Positions 28,142 to 37,845 are shown, counted from the first letter of the stretch. The stretch: DNA of 64,000 nucleotides from Cellvibrio sp. PSBB006 (GCF_002162135.1 NZ_CP021382.1:3284001-3348000), one strand, 5' to 3'. The notes: generated by a model not told the origin, from the sequence alone. Translations and numbers: made by a program.

Positions 28142-28732
28142 ATGAAACTGGTAATTCTTGACCGCGATGGTGTGATCAATCTCGACCGGCCTGACTTTGT
28201 GAAGTCGGCGGATGAGTGTGTGCCGATTGCGGGTAGTATTGAGGCCATCGCGCGTTTATCGCAGGCGGGCTTTACGGTGGTGATTGCTACCAATCAATCC
28301 GGCCTGGCGCGCGGCAAATTTGATCTTGACGATCTGGAAGCCATGCATGAAAAAATCACGCAGCTGGTGGAAGATCACGGCGGCGAGATCAGCGCGATTT
28401 TTTATTGCCCCCATGCGCCGGAAGATCACTGTAAATGCCGCAAACCCAAACCCGGTTTGGTTGACGCTATCGAAGCAGAATTTAATATCTCTGCCGAAGG
28501 TGCGCCTTTTATCGGCGATACCCTGCGCGATCTGCAAGCGGCAATCAGTAAAGCTTGCCAGCCGGTGCTGGTGCGCACCGGTAATGGGTTAAAAACCCTT
28601 GAAGATTTGCAATACCCGGACAGCGACAGCACCGATGATTTTCCGGGGCTGACCCTGGAACAGGTACAGGTTTTTGATGATCTGGCCGCAGCGGCCGACT
28701 CTCTGATCAACACAACACGCGAGAATGCATAG
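28142..28732 (+). CDS. gmhB: D-glycero-beta-D-manno-heptose 1,7-bisphosphate 7-phosphatase
   Basis: HAD-superfamily phosphatase in the ADP-heptose pathway for lipopolysaccharide core. Motifs are D-R-D-G-V-I-N (nucleophile Asp), the A-T-N-Q-S-G-L-A-R-G motif, the zinc-loop Cys/His set C-P-H-A-P-E-D-H-C-K-C, and I-G-D-T-L-R-D at the C-terminal site. 196 residues. The stop overlaps the following GTG start by one base (TAGTG). Confidence 0.94.
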   Translation: MKLVILDRDGVINLDRPDFVKSADECVPIAGSIEAIARLSQAGFTVVIATNQSGLARGKFDLDDLEAMHEKITQLVEDHGGEISAIFYCPHAPEDHCKCRKPKPGLVDAIEAEFNISAEGAPFIGDTLRDLQAAISKACQPVLVRTGNGLKTLEDLQYPDSDSTDDFPGLTLEQVQVFDDLAAAADSLINTTRENA

Positions 28733-29502
28733 TGCTCTACCTTCGCAGTTTTTTATTTCTCGTCCTGCACAATTTCACCGGCATGGTCATCGGCTTTATC
28801 GCGGTAATCATTCAGCCTATCCTGCCATACAGCTGGCGTTGGCGTATCGTCACCATCTGGAACCGTCTGACCATGGTGTTGCTGCGAATATGCTGCGGAG
28901 TTCGTTTTCGCATCGTCGGCCAGCGCCACCCGGAGCTATATCCCTGCGTGGTAATGTCCAAACATCAAAGCACCTGGGAAACCATGTTCCTGCAATATTA
29001 TTTCGGTCCGGTCAGCACCATCCTCAAAAAAGAATTACTGCGCATTCCGTTTTTTGGCTGGGGCCTGGCAACCTTGCGGCCTATCGCCATTGATCGCAGG
29101 AATCCGATCCAGGCTTTAAAAGATGTCAAAAGCAAAGGTCTGGCAAGACTTAAGGAAGGTAACAATTTATTGATCTTTCCCGAAGGCACGCGCGTGCCCT
29201 TGGGCACGGTAGGAAATTATGCGCGCAGCGGCGCAGACATCGCCTGCACCGCCGGTGTGCCTGTTGTACCGGTTGCGCACAATGCCGCGGAGTGCTGGCC
29301 CCACAAACACTTTCTCAAATACCCCGGCACAGTGACCGTCGTGATCGGCGAGCCCATCCTCACCGAAGGCCGTGATCGCAAACAGTTAACTGAAGACATT
29401 AAAACCTGGATTGAAACCCAGATCAGTCAATTGCCACCCGCTCGCAAGGACGGCAAACGCCCCTGGCTGGATGAAGCCAATCGGGCGGCTGAGCAGCCCT
29501 GA
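28732..29502 (+). CDS. 1-acyl-sn-glycerol-3-phosphate acyltransferase (PlsC family)
   Basis: Membrane acyltransferase making phosphatidic acid or a related lipid. It starts at a GTG overlapping the gmhB stop. It has an N-terminal hydrophobic segment, the catalytic S-K-H-Q-S-T-W-E (H-x4-E variant of HX4D) and the F-P-E-G-T-R motif. As I recall, a second PlsC-type gene (lptA) occupies this position in Pseudomonas beside gmhB. 256 residues. Followed by a terminator. Confidence 0.9.
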   Translation: MLYLRSFLFLVLHNFTGMVIGFIAVIIQPILPYSWRWRIVTIWNRLTMVLLRICCGVRFRIVGQRHPELYPCVVMSKHQSTWETMFLQYYFGPVSTILKKELLRIPFFGWGLATLRPIAIDRRNPIQALKDVKSKGLARLKEGNNLLIFPEGTRVPLGTVGNYARSGADIACTAGVPVVPVAHNAAECWPHKHFLKYPGTVTVVIGEPILTEGRDRKQLTEDIKTWIETQISQLPPARKDGKRPWLDEANRAAEQP

Positions 29503-29526
29503 TTTTTATTGAACCCCTGTCCCGCC

Positions 29527-29550
29527 AGCGTCCCACATTGACGCTTTTTT
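29527..29550 (+). terminator. Terminator after the gmhB-plsC pair
   Basis: A 6-bp stem AGCGTC/GACGCT (29527-29532 with 29540-29545) with a 7-base loop, followed by five T residues. Confidence 0.7.
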
Positions 29551-29673
29551 ACTTTAGGTTTATTTGACATTAACCAGAATCTTTTGCATTGTTTGCGTTC
29601 TGCCCTTTCTCCTATCCAATCTGATCGACGCTGATAAACGCGTCAATATACCGATAAAAACAGGCCGATTATT

Positions 29674-31869
29674 ATGTTTATACGCGCTTTCTCCCGGTTT
29701 ATTCTGCTGACTTGTATACTAGTCGCCCAGATAGCCATTGCCGAAGACGGCTACGACATGTGGCTGCGCTACCCGACCGTCTCTGATAGTAGTTTGCTTA
29801 AACACTACCGCGCGCAGGTTAAGCACATTGTCAGCGAAGCCGATTCACCCACTTTGCATGCCGCAACGGCTGAATTGCAAACTGGCCTGAAGAGTTTACT
29901 GGATACCGAGATCCCCCTAACCAAAAATCTTGCCCGCAAAGGTTCTGTGGTTATCGGTACCCCGCAAGGCTCCCCCTTGATTGCCGCCCTGAAACTTGAT
30001 GACCGCCTGGCCGAACTCGGACCCGAGGGGTATTTGATTGAACAGACCAAGGTCAACAAGCGCGACGTGTTGGTGATCGCCGCCAACAGTGATGTGGGTG
30101 TGCTTTACGGTGTGTTCGATTTGCTGCGCCAGATGCAGACACACCGGAAATTGAATGATCTCGCTATCAGTAGCGCGCCGCGCGTACAGCATCGCGTGGT
30201 CAACCATTGGGATAATTTGAATCGCCTGGTAGAACGCGGGTACGCCGGTTTGTCACTGTGGGAATGGGGCAGCCTGCCGGAGTATAAAAACCCGCGTTAC
30301 ACCGATTATGCGCGTATCAATGCGTCGCTCGGCATCAACGGTACGGTAATCAACAACGTCAATGCAGACCCGCGCATCCTCAGCGATCAATTCCTGAAAA
30401 AAGTCGCTGCCCTGGCTGACACTTTCCGGCCCTATGGGATCAAGTTGTATCTCTCCATCAATTACGATTCGCCGCGCGCCTTTGGCGATCTGGATTCCGC
30501 CGATCCGCTCGATCCGCGCGTGCAAGCCTGGTGGAAGGCGCGCACCGAAAAAATTTATTCCTATATTCCTGACTTCGGCGGTTATCTGGTGAAGGCTGAC
30601 TCCGAAGGTCAACCCGGCCCGCAAGGCTACGGCCGCAATCATGCCGATGGCGCCAACATGCTGGCTGATGCGCTCAAGCCTTATGGCGGCGTCGTATTCT
30701 GGCGGGCGTTTGTCTACAACGCGGATATCGAAGATCGCTTTCGCGGTGCTTACGATGAGTTCACACCACTCGACGGGAAGTTTCGTGAAAACGTCATCCT
30801 GCAAGTGAAAAATGGCCCCATTGATTTCCAGCCGCGCGAACCTTTCTCGCCGCTGTTCGGCAACCTGCCGAACACCAACACCATGATTGAATTCCAGGTG
30901 ACCCAGGAATATTTTGGTTTCGACAAACACCTCGCCTACCAGGGGCCATTGTTTACTGAAGTGCTCAACACCGACACTCACGCCAAAGGGCCGGGCACGA
31001 CCATCGGCAAAATTCTCGAAGGCAAAGTATTTAATTATTCACGCACCGGCATGGCCGCCGTCATCAATCCCGGCACCGACCGTAACTGGACCGGTCATCC
31101 GTTTGTGCAATCCAGTTGGTACGCTTTCGGCCGTTTGGCCTGGGATTACACACTCACCGCAGAAGCCATTGCCGATGAATGGCTGCGCATGACCTTCACC
31201 AATAACGAAAAATTTATCGCACCCCTGCGCGAGATGATGATGCAATCCCGCGAAGCCGGGGTGAATTATCGCTCGCCATTGGGTCTTACCCATTTGTACG
31301 CGCAAGGCCACCACTATGGTCCCGCACCCTGGCACGATAAATCCGGCCGCGCCGACTGGACGGCAACCTATTATCACCGCGCCAGCAAAGACGGCATCGG
31401 TTTTGATCGCACCGCCAGCGGTTCCAATGCGGTCGCGCAATATCATCCTGCGGTGCGGGATATCTATGGTGATATCGATAAAGTGCCTGAGGATTTAATG
31501 CTGTGGTTTCATCACGTGAGTTGGGATCACAAGATGGTATCGGGGCGTACCTTGTGGGAGGAGTTGGTTCACAAATATTACGCAGGCGTTGAGCAGGTGC
31601 GGGAAATGCAGCGTGAGTGGAGTGAACTGGAAGGGTTGATTGATTCGCAACGGTTTGCGCAGGTGAAGGCGCTGTTGGAAATACAAGAACGCGATGCGGT
31701 GCGGTGGCGGGATTCTTGTGTGCTTTATTTTCAGAGTCTTTCCGGGAAGCCGATTCCTGCTGGTTTGGAGAAGCCGGAGTATGATTTGGAGCATTACAAA
31801 GCGTTGGAGAGAACGCATTATGTGCCTGAGCCTTGGCATCCGGCGAGTTCAAGTCGGGCGCTAAGATAG
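29674..31869 (+). CDS. glcA67A: GH67 xylan alpha-1,2-glucuronidase
   Basis: Removes 4-O-methyl-glucuronic acid from the non-reducing end of xylo-oligosaccharides. The 731-residue protein has a hydrophobic N-terminus ending I-A-I-A (signal peptide, periplasmic or envelope location), an N-terminal alpha/beta domain, the (beta/alpha)8 barrel (around 150-480, with [11 protein letters not shown] carrying the likely acid Glu311) and a helical C-terminal domain. Length and sequence strings agree with the Cellvibrio japonicus enzyme as I remember it. The DNA past the stop holds a 20-bp inverted repeat shared with the convergent GH97 gene end. Confidence 0.95.
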   Translation: MFIRAFSRFILLTCILVAQIAIAEDGYDMWLRYPTVSDSSLLKHYRAQVKHIVSEADSPTLHAATAELQTGLKSLLDTEIPLTKNLARKGSVVIGTPQGSPLIAALKLDDRLAELGPEGYLIEQTKVNKRDVLVIAANSDVGVLYGVFDLLRQMQTHRKLNDLAISSAPRVQHRVVNHWDNLNRLVERGYAGLSLWEWGSLPEYKNPRYTDYARINASLGINGTVINNVNADPRILSDQFLKKVAALADTFRPYGIKLYLSINYDSPRAFGDLDSADPLDPRVQAWWKARTEKIYSYIPDFGGYLVKADSEGQPGPQGYGRNHADGANMLADALKPYGGVVFWRAFVYNADIEDRFRGAYDEFTPLDGKFRENVILQVKNGPIDFQPREPFSPLFGNLPNTNTMIEFQVTQEYFGFDKHLAYQGPLFTEVLNTDTHAKGPGTTIGKILEGKVFNYSRTGMAAVINPGTDRNWTGHPFVQSSWYAFGRLAWDYTLTAEAIADEWLRMTFTNNEKFIAPLREMMMQSREAGVNYRSPLGLTHLYAQGHHYGPAPWHDKSGRADWTATYYHRASKDGIGFDRTASGSNAVAQYHPAVRDIYGDIDKVPEDLMLWFHHVSWDHKMVSGRTLWEELVHKYYAGVEQVREMQREWSELEGLIDSQRFAQVKALLEIQERDAVRWRDSCVLYFQSLSGKPIPAGLEKPEYDLEHYKALERTHYVPEPWHPASSSRALR

Positions 31870-31903
31870 TTTTGAAGGGAAGTGCTTCGTAGTACGTTTG
31901 TCA

Positions 31904-31993
31904 TTAGGGCTTTGGTTTCGAAAACGCATGAATACATCCTTGTAGCTCCCTCAAGTCGTCCTTGACTTGAGGGTTTCGAAACCAAAGCCCTAA
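31904..31993. repeat. 20-bp perfect inverted repeat with inner hairpin
   Basis: The outer arms 31904-31923 and 31974-31993 are perfect inverted repeats. Inside the right half is a second hairpin with a 10-bp stem (31948-31957 with 31964-31973) abutting the right outer arm. It lies between the convergent GH67 and GH97 genes, with no T-tract. It may be a transcription stop for both, or a small mobile repeat of MITE or REP type. Confidence 0.7.
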
Positions 31994-32161
31994 CGCCAAA
32001 CTCGCATTGTGCAAGGGTCAAGTAGAGAGTTTATTCATTCGCTAGATCCTTGTGGCTTACCCTGCGGGCAGCTCCGCTGTGCAAATTGGCTTTCCTGCCA
32101 ATTTGTTGTGTGCTGTCGAAACATGGTGACTCATGGCAAACGTCTTCGCTACGCGCAAAAA

Positions 32162-34147
32162 TCAATTCCGCGAAACAATCCCCGCCCAACCACCACCGGA
32201 TGCGAGTTTAATTTTTAGTTTTTCTTCCCTCGTTACATCGCGCTGTTCACGCTGATAATCCTCTGCAAAATTTTCGGTGTTAACACCGTCGCGATATAAA
32301 TCCAGTTGATAGTTCCCTTCACCCAGGAAAGAAAAATCAATTGTAAATTCCCGTGGTTGTTCGTCGGTCATTGCGCCGATGTACCAGTTGTCGCCGTGGC
32401 GGCGGGCGATGACGACGTATTCGCCGACGCTGGCGTGGAGTACGCGGGTTTCGTCCCAGGTGGTGGGGAAGCGGGCGATGAATTCGGTGGTTTTGGGTTC
32501 GCGGTAGTAGCTTGAGGGTGATTCGCAGAGCATCTGCAAGGGGCTTTCGAAAACGGCGTACATCGCCACTTGATGCGCGCGGGTGCCGATGCTCATGGGG
32601 CGGTAGTGGTTGATGTTGTGGTTTTCGATGCGTGCATTGCGTAACGCGCCGGGGGTGAAGTCCATGGGGCCGGCGGCCATGCGGATGAAGGGGAGTGTGA
32701 CGGTGTGCTTGGGTGTGACGTCGCGGCTCCATTTGTTGTTTTCATTGCCTTTGACGCCTTCGTGTGAGAGCACGTTGGGGTAAGTGCGTCCATGGCCGCT
32801 GGGTTTGAAGCCGCCGTGGTAGTCCACCAATAATTTGTGTTTGGCGGCTTCGCGGGCGATTTTTTCATAGAAGTTCACCATGTATTGATCGGCGCGTTGC
32901 ATAAAGTCGACCTTGATTCCGGCGACGCCCCAGGATGCCCAGGTGGCGAGGATATTTTCGTAGTTTTTATCCAGCGGTCCCCAGAGCGTCCATAAAATAA
33001 TGCGCACATTTTTTTCGCGGCCATAGGCGATCAAGGCTTCCACATCCAGGTCAGGATTGGGTGCGAGTATATTGGTGGTGGACTTGGACCAGCCTTCGTC
33101 GAGGATCACATATTCCAGGCCGTATCGGGATGCGAAGTCGATGTAGTATTTATACGTTTCCGTGTTTAAACCGGATTTAAAATCCACGCCGTAAATATTG
33201 TTGGCGTTGTACCAATCCCAGGCGACCTTACCAGGCTTTATCCAGCTGGTATCACCAATCTGATTGTCGCGCGCGAGCAAATACACCAGTTCGCTTTCAA
33301 TAATTTTTCGGTCGTCTGCGGTGATAATCGCGAGGCGCCAGGGAAAGCTGCGCGTGCCGCGTGTTTCGGCGATGTGTTTGGCAAAGGTTACATCCTGGTT
33401 GCGATCTTCCGAGCCGCGCATGGGTGTTGCGCGAGTTACAACGCCGGGAAAATCTGCGCGGAATCCGCTCTTGCCGGTGCCGTATAAAAACATACCGGGA
33501 TAATCCCACACATCGCTTTCGGTAAATACAACATTGATGTCATCCACCGCCATATATGCCGGCAAAGATGCAAACCGTTTTTTGTTGATATCGGCAATGG
33601 TTTCCGGAATGTAATGGCGTTCGAAGTGAGAGATCAGCGTTTCTTCTTCCGGAAATAAGGTGGTCGCGCCCGCGGGGAAATTTAATTCCATCAATTCACT
33701 GTCGATCTGCATATCGCCTTCACGTTGACTGAAAAAACGATAAGCAACACCGTCGTTATATGCGCGAAATTCAATGCCGAATTGATTGTTAAACACGAGG
33801 TGCAGGTCGTGGTAATGATCGCGAATGCGTGAGGATTTTTGTGCAACAGCGGGGATTACAACCTGGTCGACTTCATGGGTTCGATGTTCCGTAATGGCGA
33901 GCTTGCGGGTGATGGGTTTGCCATCCACTACCATGCCCAGTTCGCTGGGCGTAATCACTTTTTTACCGCGATGGGTCACCGACCATTGCAATTGATTGTC
34001 TGTCACTACCGTTACGTCAAGCGCGCCATCCGGGGACGACACGGTGAAGGTTTCGGCCATAACGGAAAGCGACGCGAGTCCACTCAATAATAAAATCAGT
34101 GTGTATTGCAGGGTAAACCGTTTGCGGAAAGCAAAGATGGGGGCCAT
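32162..34147 (-). CDS. GH97 glycoside hydrolase, probably retaining alpha-galactosidase type
   Basis: Family GH97 enzyme of 661 residues. The start is placed at the ATG at 34147, with AGGAG 8 bases upstream; five codons further up there is no site. A signal peptide ends at S-V-M-A-E. The N-terminal beta-sandwich is followed by a (beta/alpha)8 barrel and a C-terminal sandwich. The barrel holds G-I-K-V-D-F-M, where the Asp aligns with the nucleophile of retaining GH97 alpha-galactosidases; inverting SusB-type alpha-glucosidases have no acid there, as I recall. Predicted role: removal of alpha-galactose from galactomannan or oligosaccharides in the periplasm. Confidence 0.88.
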   Translation of the reverse strand: MAPIFAFRKRFTLQYTLILLLSGLASLSVMAETFTVSSPDGALDVTVVTDNQLQWSVTHRGKKVITPSELGMVVDGKPITRKLAITEHRTHEVDQVVIPAVAQKSSRIRDHYHDLHLVFNNQFGIEFRAYNDGVAYRFFSQREGDMQIDSELMELNFPAGATTLFPEEETLISHFERHYIPETIADINKKRFASLPAYMAVDDINVVFTESDVWDYPGMFLYGTGKSGFRADFPGVVTRATPMRGSEDRNQDVTFAKHIAETRGTRSFPWRLAIITADDRKIIESELVYLLARDNQIGDTSWIKPGKVAWDWYNANNIYGVDFKSGLNTETYKYYIDFASRYGLEYVILDEGWSKSTTNILAPNPDLDVEALIAYGREKNVRIILWTLWGPLDKNYENILATWASWGVAGIKVDFMQRADQYMVNFYEKIAREAAKHKLLVDYHGGFKPSGHGRTYPNVLSHEGVKGNENNKWSRDVTPKHTVTLPFIRMAAGPMDFTPGALRNARIENHNINHYRPMSIGTRAHQVAMYAVFESPLQMLCESPSSYYREPKTTEFIARFPTTWDETRVLHASVGEYVVIARRHGDNWYIGAMTDEQPREFTIDFSFLGEGNYQLDLYRDGVNTENFAEDYQREQRDVTREEKLKIKLASGGGWAGIVSRN

Positions 34148-34298
34148 AAGATCTCCTGTCACATTTATTAGGCTTATTTATCCGATTTATAAAAATCAGT
34201 CTGCCCGCGTGAGTGACAAAATACAATGGCTTTAACGCGTTCTTACATTTGATGAAAAAATGAATAGAGAGGGGAAAGTGAGTTCTTGCACATCAATT

Positions 34299-35624
34299 TT
34301 AATCTGCTGCAGTCACACGCCAGATAACATTCCCGACATCATCAGCCGCTAATAACGCGCCTCGCTTATCAATCGCGACGCCTACCGGGCGGCCGTAGGC
34401 ACCACCTTCTTTACTGAGGAATCCGGTCAGCACGTCCAGCGGCTGGCCCGAAGGTTTGCCGTTGGCGAAGGGGACGAAGATAACTTTGTAACCGCTGTGG
34501 GGTTTACGGTTCCAGGAGCCGTGGAGGCCGATAAACATGCCCTCGGCAAATTGCGGTGCTAATTGATTGCCTGCCGAATGCGTCAGGCCCAAGGCCGCCG
34601 TGTGTGCGCCCAAGGCGTAGTCGGGGACGATGGCGTTGGCCACCAGATCCGGGCGTTGGGGTTCTACCCGCTCATCGACATGTTGGCCGAAATAACTGTA
34701 GGGCCAGCCGTAAAAACCGCCGTCCTGTACGGAAGTGAGATAGTCGGGCACGAGATCGCTGCCCAGTTCATCGCGCTCATTAACCACCGTCCACAACATG
34801 CCCGTGTTCGGCTCCCACGCCATGCCGTTGGGGTTGCGCAAGCCGGTGGCAAAGAGGCGATGCTCGCCGCTGGCGATGTCCACTTCCCAGATTGCCGCGC
34901 GCCCTTCTTCCACGTCCATACCCTGTTCCGCCGCATTGCTGTTAGAGCCGGTGGTGACATAGAGCCTGGTGCCGTCAGCGTTGGGAATCAGGTTTTTAGT
35001 CCAATGGTGATTCAGTTTACCGGCCGGTAAATCCACCAGTTTGGAGGGCGGTTCAGTAATTTCTGTGGCATCCGCTGTGTAGGGAAAACTGACCACAGCA
35101 TCGGTATTGGCGACATAAAGTTGGTCGCCCACCAGCGCCATGCCGAAGGGCGAATTAAGGTCTTCCAGAAAAGCCGTGCGCACTTCGGCCACACCATCGT
35201 TATCGGCATCGCGCAACAAGGTAATGCGGTTGGCACTGGGTACGGCGGCGCCGGCTTTGGCCATCACTTTGCCCATTACCCAGCCTTTAATGCCCGGTCT
35301 GCCTTCGGCACGCTTCGGCGCATTAGTTTCCGCCACCAACACATCACCGTTGGGTAACACATAGAGCCAGCGCGGGTGATCCAGATTGCGGGCGAAGGCG
35401 TTAACCTGCGTCCCTGGAACAGCGGTAGGCTCGGCGTCATCCGGCCAACCTTCGGCCGGTGCAATATTGACGGTCGGCAGCAATGTTTCATTGGGCTCCG
35501 GCAACTGGGGATTAACGCCGGTGCCAGCTTCCACCGGCAAACGCGCGCTCTCCCCGCAGCCTGCCAGTACTGATGCCAGTAGCACAGTGCCGACCACACG
35601 TTGAAACCTGGCTGCTGCCTCCAC
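34299..35624 (-). CDS. Sorbosone/glucose dehydrogenase-like beta-propeller lipoprotein
   Basis: Six-bladed beta-propeller of the PQQ-type soluble glucose/L-sorbosone dehydrogenase family, ending G-R-P-V-G-V-A-I-D-K-R-G-A-L-L-A-A-D-D typical of the group. The start is placed at the GTG at 35624, which overlaps the stop of the upstream small gene (TAGTG) and gives a lipoprotein signal with lipobox L-A-G-C about residue 22; the frame upstream of this runs through the small gene and is not coding. 441 residues. PQQ binding and substrate are not proven by sequence. It forms a unit with the small membrane protein genes just upstream. Confidence 0.85.
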   Translation of the reverse strand: MEAAARFQRVVGTVLLASVLAGCGESARLPVEAGTGVNPQLPEPNETLLPTVNIAPAEGWPDDAEPTAVPGTQVNAFARNLDHPRWLYVLPNGDVLVAETNAPKRAEGRPGIKGWVMGKVMAKAGAAVPSANRITLLRDADNDGVAEVRTAFLEDLNSPFGMALVGDQLYVANTDAVVSFPYTADATEITEPPSKLVDLPAGKLNHHWTKNLIPNADGTRLYVTTGSNSNAAEQGMDVEEGRAAIWEVDIASGEHRLFATGLRNPNGMAWEPNTGMLWTVVNERDELGSDLVPDYLTSVQDGGFYGWPYSYFGQHVDERVEPQRPDLVANAIVPDYALGAHTAALGLTHSAGNQLAPQFAEGMFIGLHGSWNRKPHSGYKVIFVPFANGKPSGQPLDVLTGFLSKEGGAYGRPVGVAIDKRGALLAADDVGNVIWRVTAAD

Positions 35625-35782
35625 TAGACAACGCCCAGTAGCACCAACACCAGCAGAATGACCAGCACCAACCCTAAGCCGCCTGTTGGGCCGTAACCCC
35701 AACTGCGACTGTGGGGCCACGCGGGAAAGGCGCCAATTAACAGCAAAATCAAAATGATGATCAGAATAGTTCCGACAGACAT
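35624..35782 (-). CDS. Small DUF3309-type membrane protein (52 aa)
   Basis: A 52-residue protein with two hydrophobic segments (about residues 4-19 and 37-51) separated by a conserved-looking P-A-W-P-H-S-R-S-W-G-Y-G-P. This plan matches the DUF3309 family of tiny membrane proteins often found in stress-inducible clusters. AAGGAGA lies just before the ATG. Its TAG stop overlaps the GTG start of the dehydrogenase gene, so the two are probably translationally coupled. Confidence 0.85.
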   Translation of the reverse strand: MSVGTILIIILILLLIGAFPAWPHSRSWGYGPTGGLGLVLVILLVLVLLGVV

Positions 35783-35843
35783 AGATGTTCTCCTTAATGT
35801 TGATAATTTGCCCGTGCGTCACACGGCGTTTTTTAACAACCCA

Positions 35844-35915
35844 TCACAACAATAAAATCAGCAAAATAATGATGGGGATAGGTACACCGAGTAGCCATAA
35901 AAGAATCGCGTGCAT
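35844..35915 (-). CDS. 23-residue hydrophobic mini-protein
   Basis: A tiny open frame encoding one membrane helix: a short N-terminus (M-H-A-I-L-L-W-L-L-G), then P-I-P and a run of Ile and Leu. It has a very strong ribosome-binding site (AAAGGAGAAGG) directly before the ATG, which makes it more than chance. It lies between the 341-residue membrane protein gene and the DUF3309 gene, all on the minus strand. Function unknown; small proteins of this kind are common beside DUF3309-type genes in stress clusters. Confidence 0.65.
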   Translation of the reverse strand: MHAILLWLLGVPIPIIILLILLL

Positions 35916-35943
35916 AATCCTTCTCCTTTAAAAAATTTATTGT

Positions 35944-36969
35944 TTACAGGTCGCGTTGACGACCGCCGAAGGTTGCTGCCAGGCTCGCTGAAAACGCGCC
36001 AATTAACAAAGAAACAAAGAACCACAAGGAAGCATAAGCAGATGCTTCGCGTGCTTTATCCGCCGCTTCTTTTGCGGTGGTTTTGGCTTCTTGCCAACTG
36101 CTTTGCACACGCTCGTAAACATCGTTAACCCGTTGCTCAGCTTCTGCTTGCGATAACTCCGTTTCCTGCGCAATCAATTGCGCAACGTAACTCACATCCT
36201 CTTGCGGTAAATCGCCATCTTCGCGTAAGCCACGCATAAAAATGCGCACAACTTCAGCGGTATTTTCTGCAGCGTTATCTTCAGTGGCATCAGCTTGGGC
36301 TGGCACATCGGTCGTGGCTACAGCAGCAGGTTCAGATGCATTGGGATTGGTTTCCGGGTTTGTGGTTTCAGTCGCTGGCGCCTGATTGGCGCTGTCATTT
36401 GTTGGCTGGCGACGGAAGAGTGAATCAACAAAATAATCAACACTCTCTTCCAATTCACCCCCGTTGAGCTCCACTTGTCCGGCTGTGGCACTGGCCGTAG
36501 AAGCCAGACCACCCATCATGGAAGAGCCGGCTTTTACCCCGCCGCTAATAATGGCGCCGGTGACTGAACTTAAAAGTGCCGCCGTGGCTAACGTCGCTAC
36601 TGACCACGCGAGAAAGCCATGGGCGGTATCCCGAAAATACACTTCATTCGTGTGCACGCCGACCCATTTGGTTCTGAGCCGCCCTGCGATATAGCCGCCA
36701 ATTGCCGAGGCGGCAAAAGCCATAAATATCACCCAAATAATGGTGGATACACCGAAGGTGGTTGCACTGATACCTTCACCAGACCATGGCGAGGTAGTGG
36801 CAAATCCCAAACCGGCGCCGAGGATTAATAAGATTAACGACAAACCTGCCGCCGCCGCTGCACCGGCGAAGATGGCACCCCAGGAAACAGCACTGGCAGA
36901 AACAGCCGCGAGGTTTGTTTCATCGCTACGATAAGTGCTCACAGAATTTTCATCGAGTGTAGTTTGCAT
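35944..36969 (-). CDS. Membrane protein, PhnA-like/stress-cluster type
   Basis: A 341-residue membrane protein without a sure function. The ATG at 36969 has AAGGAG upstream and replaces a longer frame start. The N-terminal region begins A-V-S-W-G-A-I-F-A-G-A, a string I associate with proteins loosely annotated as PhnA-like. Hydrophobic segments lie around residues 25-55, 70-95 and 120-150. There follows a polar Ala/Asn/Thr/Glu-rich stretch (about 190-245), an amphipathic helical region, and a final membrane helix near the C-terminus. It heads the cluster with the two mini-proteins and the dehydrogenase. Confidence 0.7.
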   Translation of the reverse strand: MQTTLDENSVSTYRSDETNLAAVSASAVSWGAIFAGAAAAAGLSLILLILGAGLGFATTSPWSGEGISATTFGVSTIIWVIFMAFAASAIGGYIAGRLRTKWVGVHTNEVYFRDTAHGFLAWSVATLATAALLSSVTGAIISGGVKAGSSMMGGLASTASATAGQVELNGGELEESVDYFVDSLFRRQPTNDSANQAPATETTNPETNPNASEPAAVATTDVPAQADATEDNAAENTAEVVRIFMRGLREDGDLPQEDVSYVAQLIAQETELSQAEAEQRVNDVYERVQSSWQEAKTTAKEAADKAREASAYASLWFFVSLLIGAFSASLAATFGGRQRDL

Positions 36970-37082
36970 ACCGATCTCCTTTACCTTTGCGGAAATTATT
37001 TTTATGTAGGGCAGTGGAAAGCGAAAGTAGTTTAGGCGGTAATCACGGTCTGTTCGTTCACACACCTACCAACGAGGCGGCT

Positions 37083-37274
37083 ATGACGCATAAATTACAC
37101 AGCCATAGGAAAGATAAGGTCGTCCAGAATCGTGCGTGGAAAACAAACGAAGCGGGTATTTTTAAGGGAATAAAAAGTATCGGTGTTTTTACGAGGAACG
37201 AATTTAAAAAAGCGAAAGGGGATAGGTTATCTGACAAGTTTTGCTATCCGTACTGCCAACCCAAATGCGGATAG
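37083..37274 (+). CDS. Doubtful 63-residue basic protein
   Basis: A plus-strand frame starting ATG at 37083 with GAGG 5 bases upstream. The product is basic and ends in a Cys-rich string (C-Y-P-Y-C-Q-P-K-C-G). A 12-bp inverted repeat overlaps its stop. No family is recognised; it may be non-coding. Confidence 0.2.
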   Translation: MTHKLHSHRKDKVVQNRAWKTNEAGIFKGIKSIGVFTRNEFKKAKGDRLSDKFCYPYCQPKCG

Positions 37275-37279
37275 CAAAA
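37239..37279. repeat. 12-bp inverted repeat
   Basis: TTTTGCTATCCG at 37239-37250 and its perfect complement at 37268-37279, separated by 17 bases. It could be a terminator for the doubtful plus-strand frame or a regulator binding site. Confidence 0.55.
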
Positions 37280-37320
37280 ACTATACAGCACAACGAGAAC
37301 GGTTTATCAATGCAGGCACA

Positions 37321-37422
37321 TCACCAGGGGTTGGGATTGGGAATCACCACATTAAAAATAATATTGATCAACAACAGCGACACACACAGCAGGATTTGTT
37401 TGGAGGGGCTAAGCTCTTTCAT
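37321..37422 (-). CDS. Doubtful 33-residue membrane peptide
   Basis: A minus-strand frame with one hydrophobic helix (I-L-L-C-V-S-L-L-L-I-N-I-I-F) between a polar N-terminus and a P-N-P-N-P-W end. A modest AAGAGA lies upstream. Small membrane proteins of this length exist, but there is no further support. Confidence 0.3.
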   Translation of the reverse strand: MKELSPSKQILLCVSLLLINIIFNVVIPNPNPW

Positions 37423-37804
37423 TTTTCTATCTCTTATTTTTATGTTGCGATTCAAAGCACAATGCGCAACAGCTTGTTTTATAACTTCTTCAACATTTTT
37501 CAGTAATAAAGCGCCGAAAACATTAAGGAAACTTATAACCAAGTCCTTATGAGATTTTTCAGTAAAATTAATTTCAAACAAGATTTACATCGGTGCGGCC
37601 TGATTCCTACATAAATCAGGCGTACTCATATATCCAGAAGACACACATCAGAAGAAAAGCTACAACAGGGTTTTTCTTATTAGCCTTGGCGTTATTTTGC
37701 ACACAAGGGTTTTTTCAAGTCAATCATCTCTCGTACATTTTTTAACAAGTTTGTCGATCTTGTTTAACAGTTCAAGAAAACTCTCTCCACTTAATTGTTG
37801 CTTA

Positions 37805-37845
37805 TAAAAAAACTCCCGCAAGACAAGTCTTAGCGGGAGTTTTTT
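37805..37845 (-). terminator. Bidirectional-looking terminator after the dual PL1 gene
   Basis: A long hairpin (ACTCCCGC and inner AAGAC pairing with GTCTT and GCGGGAGT, one bulged A) flanked by A-rich and T-rich runs. It lies 40 bases beyond the stop at 37885. Confidence 0.85.

Noticed and set aside
28734..29093. Alternative plus-strand frame overlapping plsC
   Set aside because: The plsC frame carries both acyltransferase motifs and the coupled GTG start; the other frame has none.
35625..35822. N-terminal extension of the sorbosone dehydrogenase frame
   Set aside because: This stretch codes in another frame for the 52-residue DUF3309-type protein, and a GTG at 35624 gives a proper lipoprotein signal.
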